DNA of 64,000 nucleotides from Luzula sylvatica (lineage: Eukaryota > Streptophyta > Magnoliopsida > Poales > Juncaceae), in NCBI GenBank assembly GCA_946800325.1, contig OX326958.1:68259264-68323263 (forward strand). The letters run 5' to 3'. Every line of letters begins with the position of its first letter. Position 1 is the first letter of the stretch. Shown piece by piece: positions 50,521 to 61,217 of the stretch. A program made the position numbers and the translations under genes. The notes beneath the pieces were generated by a model. It was not told the DNA's origin, searched no databases, and saw only the letters and a list, made by a program, of their open reading frames with translations.

Positions 50521-52412
50521 CACAAATTTCAATTTTTTCAAAAATTTCTTAAAAATTCAAAAATTGAAGTCTAACACCTTCGAAAAATTGAATTGAGATA
50601 TTTTTTAAAAATATGTTAAAATTGAAGTGTAGCATAAGAAAAATACTCAATTTTTATTCCGTACTCAAATTACTCCGTAATTGAAGACAAAGACACACAA
50701 ATTTCAATTGTTCCAAAAATTTCTTAAAAATCCAAAAATTGAAGTCTAACACCTTCGAAAAATTGAATTGAGATATTTTTTAAAAATATGTTAAAATTGA
50801 AGTGTAACACAAGCAAAATACTCAAGTTTTATTCCGTACTCAAATTACTCCGTAATTGAAGACTAACACACACAAATTTCAATTTTTTCAAAAATTTCTT
50901 AAAAATGCAAATATTGAAGTCTAACACCTTAAAAAAATTGAATTAAGATATTTTTTAAAAATATGTAATAATTGAAGTGAAACACCAGCAAAATACTCAA
51001 TTTTTATTCCGTACTCAAATTACTCCGTAATTGAAAACTAACACACACAAATTTCAATTGTTTAAAAAATTTCTTAAAAATGCAAAAATCGAAGTATAAC
51101 ACCTTAAAAAAATTGAATTAAGATATTTTTTAAAAATATGTTAAAATTGAAGTGTAACACAAGAAAAATAATCCATTTTTATTACGTACTCAAATTACTC
51201 CGTATTTGAAGACTAACCCACACAAATTTCAATTTTTTCAAAAATTTCTTAAAAATGCAAAAACTGAAGACTAACACCTTAAAAAAATTGAATTAAGTTA
51301 TTTTTTAAAAATATGTTAAAATTGAAGTGTAACACAAGCAAAATACTCATTTTTAGTCCGTACTCAAATTACTCCGTAATTGAAGACTAACACACACAAA
51401 TTTCTATTTTTTCAAAAATTACTTAAAAATGCAAAAACTGAAGTCTAACACCTTAAAAAAATTGAATTAAGATATTTTTAAAAACTATTCTAAAATTGAA
51501 GTGTGACACAAGGAAAATACTCAATTTTCATTCCGTACTCAAATTACTCCGTAATTGAAGACTAACACACACAAATTTGAATTTTTTGAAAAATTTCTTA
51601 AAAATGCAAAAACTGAAGTGTAACACCTTCAAAAAATTGAATTAAGACAATTTTTAAAAATATGTTAAAATTGAAGTGTAACACAAGCAAAATACGCAAT
51701 TTTTATTCCAAACTCAAATTACTCCGTAATTGAAGACTAAGACACACAAATTTCAATTTTTTCAAAAAATTCTTAAAAATGCAAAAATTGAAGTCTAACA
51801 CCTTCGAAAATTTAAAATTAAGATATTTTTAAAAAATATGTTAAAATTGAAGTGTAACACAAGAAAAATACTCAATTTTTATTCCGTACTCAAATTACTC
51901 CGTAATTGAAGACTAACACAAACAAATTTAATTTTTTTCAAAAATTTCTTAAAAATGCAAAAATTGAAGTCTAACACCTACAAAAAATTGAATTGAGATA
52001 TTTTTTAGATCTATGTTAAAATGGAAGTGTAGAACATGCAAAATACTCCATTTTTATTCTGTACTCAAATTACTCTGTAATTGAAGACTAAGACACACAA
52101 ATTTCAATTTTTTCAAAAATTTCTTAAAAATGCAAAAACTGAAGTCTAACACCTTCAAAAAATTGAAGTAATGTATTTTTTAAAAATATGTTAAAATTGA
52201 AGTGTAACACAGTTAAAATACTCATTTTTTAGTCCGTACTCAAATTACTCCGTAATTGAAGACTAATACACACAAATTTCAAAATTTTCAAAAATTTCTT
52301 AAAAATGCAAAAACTGAAGTCTAACACCTTAAAAAAATTGAATTAAGATATTTTTAAAAGCTATTCTAAAATTGAAGTTTAACACAAGGAAAATACTCAA
52401 TTTTCATTCCGT
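49100..52412. repeat. 3,313-bp duplication, copy 1
   Basis: About 19 monomers. Every marker recurs 3,313 bp later: GAAGTCTGACACC 49353 and 52666, the 12-bp deletion 49706 and 53019, TATGTAATAATTG 50962 and 54275, ATAATCCATT 51168 and 54481, TACGCAATT 51693 and 55006, AGATCT 52007 and 55320. The constant offset shows no net indel between copies. Confidence 0.85.
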
Positions 52413-55400
52413 ACTCAAATTACTCCGTAATTGAAGACTAACACACACAAATTTCAATTTTTTCAAAAATTTCTTAAAAATGCAAAAATTGAAGTCTAAC
52501 ACCTTCAAAAAATTGAAGTAATGTATTTTTTAAAAATATGTTAAAATTGAAGTGTAACACAATTAAAATACTCATTTTTTAGTCCGTACTCAAATTACTC
52601 CGTAATTGAAGACTAACACACACAAATTTCAAAATTTTCAAAAATTTCTTAAAAATGCAAAAACTGAAGTCTGACACCTTAAAAAAATTGAATTAAGATA
52701 TTTTTAAAAACTATTCTAAAATTGAAGTGTAACACAAGGAAAATACTCAATTTTCATTCCGTACTCAAATTACTCCGTAATTGAAGACTAGCACACACAA
52801 ATTTCAATTTTTTCAAAGATTTCTTAAAAATGCAAAAATTGAAGTCTAACACCTTCGAAAAATTGAATTGAGATATTTTTTAAAAATATGTTAAAATTGA
52901 AGTGTTGCATAAGAAAAATACTCAATTTTTGTTCCGTACTCAAATTACTCCGTAATTGAAGACTAAGACACACAAATTTCAATTTTTCCAAAAATTTCTT
53001 AAAAATCCAAAAATTGAAGTCAAAAATGAATTGAGTTATTTTTTAAAAATATGTTAAAATTGAAGTGTAACACAAGCAAAATACTCAATTTTTATTCCGT
53101 ACTCAAATTACTCCGTAATTGAATACTAACACACACAATTTTCAATTTTTTCAAAATTTTTTTAAAAATGCAAAAATTGAAGTCTAACACCTTAAAAAAA
53201 TTGAATTAAGATATTTTTTATAAATATGTTATAATTGAAGTGTAACATAAGCAAAATACTCAATTTTTATTCCGTACTCAAATTACTCCGTAATTGAAGA
53301 CTAACACACACAAATTTCGATTTTTTTAAAAATTTCTTAAAAATGCAAAAATTGAAGTCTAACACCTACAAAAAATTGAATTGAGATATTTTTTAAATCT
53401 CTGTTAAAACTGAAGTGTAACACAAGCAAAATACTCCATTTTTATTCCGCACTCAAATTACTCCGTAATTGAAGACTAAGACACACAAATTTCAATTTTT
53501 TCAAAAAGTTCTTAAAAATGCATAAACTGAAGTCTAACCCCTTCTAAAAATTGAAGTAATTTATTTTTTAAAAATATGTTAAAATTGAAGTGTAACACAA
53601 GCAAAATACTCATTTTTTAGTCCGTACTCAAATTACTCCGTAATTGAAGACTAACACACACAAATTTCAAAATTTTCAAAAATTTCTTAAAAATACAAAA
53701 ACTGAAGTCTAACACCTTAAAAAAATTGAATTAAGATATTTTTAAAAACTATTCTAAAATTGAAGTGTAACACAAGGAAAATACTCAATTTTCATTCCGT
53801 ACTCAAATTACTCCGTAATTGAAGACTAACACACACAAATTTCAATTTTTTCAAAAATTTCTTAAAAATTCAAAAATTGAAGTCTAACACCTTCGAAAAA
53901 TTGAATTGAGATATTTTTTAAAAATATGTTAAAATTGAAGTGTAGCATAAGAAAAATACTCAATTTTTATTCCGTACTCAAATTACTCCGTAATTGAAGA
54001 CAAAGACACACAAATTTCAATTGTTCCAAAAATTTCTTAAAAATCCAAAAATTGAAGTCTAACACCTTCGAAAAATTGAATTGAGATATTTTTTAAAAAT
54101 ATGTTAAAATTGAAGTGTAACACAAGCAAAATACTCAAGTTTTATTCCGTACTCAAATTACTCCGTAATTGAAGACTAACACACACAAATTTCAATTTTT
54201 TCAAAAATTTCTTAAAAATGCAAATATTGAAGTCTAACACCTTAAAAAAATTGAATTAAGATATTTTTTAAAAATATGTAATAATTGAAGTGAAACACCA
54301 GCAAAATACTCAATTTTTATTCCGTACTCAAATTACTCCGTAATTGAAAACTAACACACACAGATTTCAATTGTTTAAAAAATTTCTTAAAAATGCAAAA
54401 ATCGAAGTATAACACCTTAAAAAAATTGAATTAAGATATTTTTTAAAAATATGTTAAAATTAAAGTGTAACACAAGAAAAATAATCCATTTTTATTGCGT
54501 ACTCAAATTACTCCGTATTTGAAGACTAACACACACAAATTTCAATTTTTTCAAAAATTTCTTAAAAATGCAAAAACTGAAGACTAACACCTTAAAAAAA
54601 TTGAATTAAGTTATTTTTTAAAAATATGTTAAAATTGAAGTGTAACACAAGCAAAATACTCATTTTTAGTCCGTACTCAAATTACTCCGTAATTGAAGAC
54701 TAACACACACAAATTTCAATTTTATAAAAAATTACTTAAAAATGCAAAAACTGAAGTCTAACACCTTAAAAAAATTGAATTAAGATATTTTTAAAAACTA
54801 TTCTAAAATTGAAGTGTGACACAAGGAAAATACTCAATTTTCATTCCGTACTCAAATTACTCCGTAATTGAATACTAACACACACAAATTTGAATTTTTT
54901 GAAACATTTCTTAAAAATGCAAAAACTGAAGTGTAACACCTTCAAAAAATTGAATTAAGATAATTTTTAAAAATTTGTTAAAATTGAAGTGTAACACAAG
55001 CAAAATACGCAATTTTTATTCCGAACTAAAATTACTCCGTAATTGAAGACTAAGACACACAAATTTCAATTTTTTCAAAAAATTCTTAAAAATGCAAAAA
55101 TTGAAGTCTAACACCTTCGAAAAATTAAAATTAAGATATTTTTAAAAAATATGTTAAAATTGAAGTGTAACACAAGAAAAATACTCAATTTTTATTCCGT
55201 ACTCAAATTACTCCGTAATTGAAGACTAACACACACAAATTTCAAAATTTTCAAAAATTTCTTAAAAATGCAAAAATTGAAGTCTAACACCTACAAAAAA
55301 TTGAATTGAGATATTTTTTAGATCTATGTTAAAATGGAAGTGTAGAACATGCAAAATACTCCATTTTTATTCTGTACTCAAATTACTCTGTAATTGAAGA

Positions 55401-55790
55401 CTAAGACACACAAATTTCAATTTTTTCAAAAATTTCTTAAAAATGCAAAAACTGAAGTCTAACACCTTCAAAAAATTGAAGTAATGTATTTTTTAAAAAT
55501 ATGTTAAAATTGAAGTGGAACACAGTTAAAATACTCATTTTTTAGTCCGTACTCAAATTACTCCGTAATTGAAGACTAACACACACAAATTTCAAAATTT
55601 TCAAAAATTTCTTAAAAATGCAAAAACTGAAGTCTAACACCTTAAAAAAATTGAATTAAGATATTTTTAAAAGATATTCTAAAATTGAAGTTTAACACAA
55701 GGAAAATACTCAATTTTCATTCCGTACTCAAATTACTCCGTAATTGAAGACTAACACACACAAATTTCAATTTTTTCAAAAATTTCTTTA
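52413..55790. repeat. 3,313-bp duplication, copy 2
   Basis: Direct second copy of 49100-52412. Private changes include GTGTTGCATAAG (about 52914), TCAAAAATGAATTG in place of TCAAAATTGAATTG (53021), ATTGCGTAC (about 54495) and AATTTGTTAAAATTG (about 54971). The last variant is shared with 62310, so part of this copy seeded the right end. Matching continues slightly past one full unit to about 55790. Confidence 0.8.
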
Positions 55791-57019
55791 AAATGCAAAA
55801 ATTGAAGTATAACACCTTCGAAAAATTGAATTGAGATATTTTTTAAAAATATGTTAAAATTGAAGTGTAGCATAAGAAAAATACTCAATTTTTATTCCGT
55901 AGTCAAATTACTCCGTAATTGAAGACTAAGACACACAAATTTCAATTTTTCCAAAAATTTCTTAAAAATCCAAAAATTGAAGTCTAACACCTTCGAAAAA
56001 TTGAATTGAGATATTTTTTAAAAATATGTTAAAATTGAAGTGTAACACAAGCAAAATACTCAATTTTTATTCCGTACTCAAATTACTCCGTAATTGAATA
56101 CTAACACACACAAATTTCAATTTTTTCAAAAATTTTTTAAAAATGCAAAAATTGAATTCTAACACCTTAAAAAAATTGAATTAAGATATTTTTTAAAAAT
56201 ATGTTATAATTGAAGTGTAACATAAGCAAAATACTCAATTTTTATTCCGTACTCAAATTACTCCGTAATTGAAGACTAACACACACAAATTTCAATTTTT
56301 TAAAAAATTTCTTAAAAATGCAAATATTGAAGTCTTAACACCTTAAAAAAATTGAATTAAGAAATTTTTTTAAAAATATGTTATAATTGAAGTGTAACAC
56401 AAGGAAAATACTCAATTTTTATTCCGTACACAAATTACTCCATAATTGAAGACTAACACACACAAATTTCGATTTTTTTAAAAATTTCTTAAAAATGCAA
56501 AAATTGAAGTCTAACACCTACAAAAAATTGAATTGAGATATTTTTTAAATCTATGTTAAAATTGAAGTGTAACACAAGCAAAATACTCCATTTTTATTCC
56601 GTACTCAAATTACTCCGTAATTGAAGACTAAGACACACAAATTTCAATTTTTTCAAAAATTTCTTAAAAATGCAAAAACTGAAGTCTAACACCTTCAAAA
56701 AATTGAAGTAATGTATTTTTTAAAAATATGTTAAAATTGAAGTGTAATACAAGCAAAATACTCATTTTTTAGTCCGTACTCAAATTACTCCGTAATTGAA
56801 GACTAACACACACAAATTTCAAAATTTTCAAAAATTTCTTAAAAATGCAAAAACTGAAGTCTAACACCTTAAAAAAATTGAATTAAGATATTTTTAAAAA
56901 CTATTCTAAAATTGAAGTGTAACACAAGGAAAATACTCAATTTTCATTCCGTACTCAACTTACTCCGTAATTGAAGACTAACAAACACAAATTTCAATTT
57001 TTTCAAAAATGTAAAATTT
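55791..57019. repeat. Satellite between the 3,313- and 2,099-bp repeats
   Basis: About seven monomers that continue the match to 43560-44760 at about 12,230 bp. It ends in an 11-bp-shortened monomer at about 57001, where TTTCAAAAATGTAAAATTTGAAG replaces the usual TTTCAAAAATTTCTTAAAAATGCAAAAATTGAAG. No other content is seen. Confidence 0.65.
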
Positions 57020-59118
57020 GAAGTCTAACACCTTCGAAAAATTGAATTGAGATATTTTTTAAAAATATGTTAAAATTGAAGTGTAACACAAGCAAAATAC
57101 TCAATTTTTATTCCGTACTCAAATTACTCCGTAATTGAAGACTAACACACACAAATTTCAATTTTTTCAAAAATTTCTTAAAAATGCAAATATTGAAGTC
57201 TAACACCTTAAAAAAATTGAATTAAGATATTTTTTAAAAATATGTTATAATTGAAGTGTAACACAAGCAAAATACTCATTTTTAGTCCGTACTCAAATTA
57301 CTCCGTAATTGAAGACTAACACACACAAATTTCAATTTTTTCAAAAATTTCTTAAAAATGCAAAAACTGAAGTCTGACACCTTAAAAAAATTGAATTAAG
57401 ATATTTTTAAAAACTATTCTAAAATTGAAGTGTGACACAAGGAAAATACTCAATTTTCATTCCGTACTCAAATTACTCCGTAATTGAAGACTAACAAACA
57501 CAAATTTGAATTTTTTGAAAAATTTCTTAAAAATGCAAAAACTGAAGTGTAACACCTTAAAAAAATTGAATTAAGATAATTTTTAAAAATATGTTAAAAT
57601 TGAAGTGTAACACAAGCAAAATACTCAATTTTTATTCCGAACTCAAATTACTCCGTAATTGAAGACTAAGACACACAAATTTCAATTTTTTCAAAAATTT
57701 CTTAAAAATGCAAAAATTGAAGTCTAACACCTACAAAAAATTGAATTGAGATATTTTTTAAATCTATGTTAAATTGAAGTGTAGCACAAGCAAAATACTC
57801 CATTTTTATTCTGTACTCAAATTACTCCGTAATTGAAGACTAAGACAAACAAATTTCAATTTTTTCAAAAATTTCTTAAAAATGCAAAAACTGAAGTCTA
57901 ACACCTTCAAAAAATTGAAGTAATGTATTTTTTAAAAATATGTTAAAATTGAAGTGTAGCACAATTAAAATACTCATTTTTTAGTCCGTACTCAAATTAC
58001 TCCGTAATTGAAGACTAACACACACAAATTTCAAAATTTTCAAAATTTTCTTAAAAATGCAAAAACTGAAGTCTAACACCTTCAAAAAATTGAAGTAATT
58101 TATTTTTTAAAAATATGTTAAAATTGAAGTGTAACACAAGGAAAATACTCAATTTTCATTCCGTACTCAAATTACTCCGTAATTGAAGACTAACACACAC
58201 AAATTTCAATTTTTTCAAAAATTTCTTAAAAATGCAAAAATTGAAGTCTAACACCTTCGAAAAATTGAATTAAGATATTTTTAAAAACTATTCTAAAATT
58301 TAAGTGTAACACAAGGAAAATACTCTATTTTTATTCTGTACTCAAATTACTCCGTAATTGAAGACTAACACACACAAATTTCAATTTTTTCAAAAATTTC
58401 TTAAAAATGCAAAAATTGAAGTCTAACACCTTCGAAAAATTGAATTGAGATATTTTTTTAAAAATATGTTAAAATTGAAGAGTAGCATAAGAAAAATACT
58501 CAATTTTTATTCCGTACTCAAATTACTCCGTAATTGAAGACTAACACACACAAATTTCGATTTTTTTAAAAAATTCTTAAAAATGCAAAAATTGAAGTCT
58601 AACACCTCCAAAAAATTGAATTGAGATATTTTTTGAATCTAAGTTAAAATTGAAGTGTAACACAAGCAAAATACTCCATTTTTATTCCGTACTCAATTTA
58701 CTCCGTAATTGAAGACTAAGACACACAAATTTCAATTTTTTCAAAAAGTTCTTAAAAATGCAAAAACTGAAGTCTAACACCTTCAAAAAATTGAAGTAAT
58801 TTATTTTTTAAAAATATGTTAAAATTGAAGTGTAACACAAGGAAAATACTCAATTTTCATTCCGTACTCAAATTACTCCGTAATTGAAGACTAACACACA
58901 CAAATTTCAATTTTTTCAAAAATTTCTAAAAACTGCAAAAATTGAAGTCTAACAGCTTAAAAAAATTTAATTAAAATTTTTTTTAAAAATATGTTATAAT
59001 TGAAGTGTAACACAAGCAAAATACTCAATTTTTATTCCGTACTCAAATTACTCTGTAATTGAAGACTAACACACACAAATTTCGATTTTTTTAAAAAATT
59101 CTTAAAAATGCAAAAATT
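57020..59118. repeat. 2,099-bp duplication, copy 1
   Basis: Twelve monomers. Markers are GAAGTCTGACACC (57369), CTAACAAACAC, TCTATGTTAAATTG, GAAGAGTAGCATAAG (58477), TTTTGAATCTAAG (58631) and CTAACAGCTT (58949). Each recurs 2,098-2,099 bp later. I noticed only two differences across the pair (AAACTGCAAAA near 58930, and a single-base indel near 60794), so the event is recent or the copies have been homogenised. Confidence 0.85.
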
Positions 59119-59210
59119 GAAGTCTAACACCTTCGAAAAATTGAATTGAGATATTTTTTAAAAATATGTTAAAATTGAAGTGTAACACAAGCAAAATACT
59201 CAATTTTTAT

Positions 59211-59232
59211 TCCGTACTCAAATTACTCCGTA
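59211..59232. repeat. Twin TCCGTA motifs, 16 bp apart
   Basis: TCCGTA occurs at 59211-59216 and 59227-59232. These hold the only two CpG dinucleotides in this reference monomer's A and B sub-units. The second copy overlaps the dyad. The pair recurs in almost all monomers. Recombination between the two copies explains the 16-bp-shorter monomers near 16767, 18330 and 21814. Confidence 0.8.
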
Positions 59233-59235
59233 ATT
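59221..59235. repeat. Conserved dyad AATTAC-TCC-GTAATT at the A/B junction
   Basis: A perfect 6-bp inverted repeat with a 3-base centre, present in nearly every monomer. It is among the least variable parts of the unit: changes such as CTCTGTAATT (16612, 18173), CTCCTTAATT (7564, 29316) and ACACCGTAATT (4434, 25311) are rare. It could be a binding site for a dimeric protein or a hairpin stem when single-stranded. Function is not shown by sequence. Confidence 0.8.
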
Positions 59236-59293
59236 GAAGACTAACACACACAAATTTCAATTTTTTCAAAAATTTCTTAAAAATGCAAATATT
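59236..59293. repeat. Sub-unit B of the monomer (58 bp)
   Basis: It opens with GAAGACTAACACACAC, which varies mainly to GAAGACTAAGACACAC, and ends in AAAAATT or AATATT. The middle is a run of A/T tracts (TTTTTT, AAAAA, TTT, AAAAA, AAAAA) separated by single C or G bases. The segment CCAAAAATTT...CCAAAAATTG inside it is a direct repeat that has been deleted in several monomers (see 5351). Confidence 0.83.
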
Positions 59294-59320
59294 GAAGTCT
59301 AACACCTTAAAAAAATTGAA
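59256..59320. repeat. 11-bp inverted repeat TTCAATTTTTT / AAAAAATTGAA
   Basis: Sub-unit B carries TTCAATTTTTT (59256-59266) and sub-unit C carries its exact reverse complement (59310-59320), separated by 43 bp. Many monomers have the pair. The class with AAATTTGAATTTTTTG in B loses it. The low complexity means a chance origin from T- and A-tracts is possible. Confidence 0.6.
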
Positions 59321-59351
59321 TTAAGATATTTTTTAAAAATATGTTATAATT
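59294..59351. repeat. Sub-unit C of the monomer (58 bp)
   Basis: It opens with GAAGTCTAACACC and ends in AATT. It is the most diverged sub-unit and the main site of class variation: CCTTCAAAAAATTG, CCTTCGAAAAATTG, CCTTAAAAAAATTG, CCTACAAAAAATTG and CCTGAAAAAAATTG versions recur. Its relation to A and B rests on the opening 12 bases, the AATT end and the equal length, so shared origin is likely but less secure than for A and B. Confidence 0.75.
59326..59342. repeat. Near-palindrome ATATTTTTTAAAAATAT before the C/A junction
   Basis: A 17-bp AT-only near-palindrome. Two common versions differ only at the T-to-A pivot, six T then five A or five T then six A, with the total length kept. A third version, TATTTTTAAAAACTATTC, replaces the right half and marks one monomer class. 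Such AT dyads melt easily; no function is shown. Confidence 0.7.
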
Positions 59352-61217
59352 GAAGTGTAACACAAGCAAAATACTCATTTTTAGTCCGTACTCAAATTAC
59401 TCCGTAATTGAAGACTAACACACACAAATTTCAATTTTTTCAAAAATTTCTTAAAAATGCAAAAACTGAAGTCTGACACCTTAAAAAAATTGAATTAAGA
59501 TATTTTTAAAAACTATTCTAAAATTGAAGTGTGACACAAGGAAAATACTCAATTTTCATTCCGTACTCAAATTACTCCGTAATTGAAGACTAACAAACAC
59601 AAATTTGAATTTTTTGAAAAATTTCTTAAAAATGCAAAAACTGAAGTGTAACACCTTAAAAAAATTGAATTAAGATAATTTTTAAAAATATGTTAAAATT
59701 GAAGTGTAACACAAGCAAAATACTCAATTTTTATTCCGAACTCAAATTACTCCGTAATTGAAGACTAAGACACACAAATTTCAATTTTTTCAAAAATTTC
59801 TTAAAAATGCAAAAATTGAAGTCTAACACCTACAAAAAATTGAATTGAGATATTTTTTAAATCTATGTTAAATTGAAGTGTAGCACAAGCAAAATACTCC
59901 ATTTTTATTCTGTACTCAAATTACTCCGTAATTGAAGACTAAGACAAACAAATTTCAATTTTTTCAAAAATTTCTTAAAAATGCAAAAACTGAAGTCTAA
60001 CACCTTCAAAAAATTGAAGTAATGTATTTTTTAAAAATATGTTAAAATTGAAGTGTAGCACAATTAAAATACTCATTTTTTAGTCCGTACTCAAATTACT
60101 CCGTAATTGAAGACTAACACACACAAATTTCAAAATTTTCAAAATTTTCTTAAAAATGCAAAAACTGAAGTCTAACACCTTCAAAAAATTGAAGTAATTT
60201 ATTTTTTAAAAATATGTTAAAATTGAAGTGTAACACAAGGAAAATACTCAATTTTCATTCCGTACTCAAATTACTCCGTAATTGAAGACTAACACACACA
60301 AATTTCAATTTTTTCAAAAATTTCTTAAAAATGCAAAAATTGAAGTCTAACACCTTCGAAAAATTGAATTAAGATATTTTTAAAAACTATTCTAAAATTT
60401 AAGTGTAACACAAGGAAAATACTCTATTTTTATTCTGTACTCAAATTACTCCGTAATTGAAGACTAACACACACAAATTTCAATTTTTTCAAAAATTTCT
60501 TAAAAATGCAAAAATTGAAGTCTAACACCTTCGAAAAATTGAATTGAGATATTTTTTTAAAAATATGTTAAAATTGAAGAGTAGCATAAGAAAAATACTC
60601 AATTTTTATTCCGTACTCAAATTACTCCGTAATTGAAGACTAACACACACAAATTTCGATTTTTTTAAAAAATTCTTAAAAATGCAAAAATTGAAGTCTA
60701 ACACCTCCAAAAAATTGAATTGAGATATTTTTTGAATCTAAGTTAAAATTGAAGTGTAACACAAGCAAAATACTCCATTTTTATTCCGTACTCATTTACT
60801 CCGTAATTGAAGACTAAGACACACAAATTTCAATTTTTTCAAAAAGTTCTTAAAAATGCAAAAACTGAAGTCTAACACCTTCAAAAAATTGAAGTAATTT
60901 ATTTTTTAAAAATATGTTAAAATTGAAGTGTAACACAAGGAAAATACTCAATTTTCATTCCGTACTCAAATTACTCCGTAATTGAAGACTAACACACACA
61001 AATTTCAATTTTTTCAAAAATTTCTAAAAAATGCAAAAATTGAAGTCTAACAGCTTAAAAAAATTTAATTAAAATTTTTTTTAAAAATATGTTATAATTG
61101 AAGTGTAACACAAGCAAAATACTCAATTTTTATTCCGTACTCAAATTACTCTGTAATTGAAGACTAACACACACAAATTTCGATTTTTTTAAAAAATTCT
61201 TAAAAATGCAAAAATTG

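Larger units (their letters stand above)
59177..59235. repeat. Sub-unit A of the monomer (59 bp)
   Basis: It opens with GAAGTGTAACAC and ends in AATT. It shares GAAGnnTAACAC with B and C, and CAATTTTT with B after a 2-bp spacing difference, which supports common descent of A and B. It carries both TCCGTA motifs and the AATTAC/GTAATT dyad. Most monomer classes in the window are distinguished here, by endings such as TACGCAA, TAATCCATT, ACTCATTTTT, AAGGAAAA and GTAGCATAAG just after the opening motif. Confidence 0.85.
59177..59351. repeat. Representative satellite monomer (175 bp)
   Basis: A clean monomer chosen as the reference for positions quoted elsewhere, with position 1 at the G of GAAGTGTAAC. 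Landmarks by monomer position are: sub-unit A 1-59, TCCGTA at 35-40 and 51-56, dyad 45-59, sub-unit B 60-117, T6 and A5 tracts at about 85-115, sub-unit C 118-175, and a near-palindrome at 150-166. By hand count about 40 of 175 bases in a typical monomer are G or C. The phase is arbitrary because a tandem array has no natural start. Confidence 0.93.
59119..61217. repeat. 2,099-bp duplication, copy 2
   Basis: Near-perfect copy of 57020-59118. The sequence after it (61218 to about 61470) repeats the start of the unit again before diverging at ACTCAATTTTTATT versus ACTCATTTTTAG, so the duplication left a short partial third copy. A misassembled or collapsed repeat would look the same. Confidence 0.85.

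Noticed and set aside
52007..55325. AGATCT sites at 52007 and 55320 as a special element
   Set aside because: They are a single-base variant of the TTTAAATCTATG monomer class, 3,313 bp apart because of the block duplication. They are useful only as a marker.
59297..59320. CENP-B box resemblance in the CTTCGAAAAATTG versions of sub-unit C
   Set aside because: TTCG followed by four bases and A fits the first part of the mammalian motif, but the essential CGGG part is absent and many monomers lack TTCG altogether.
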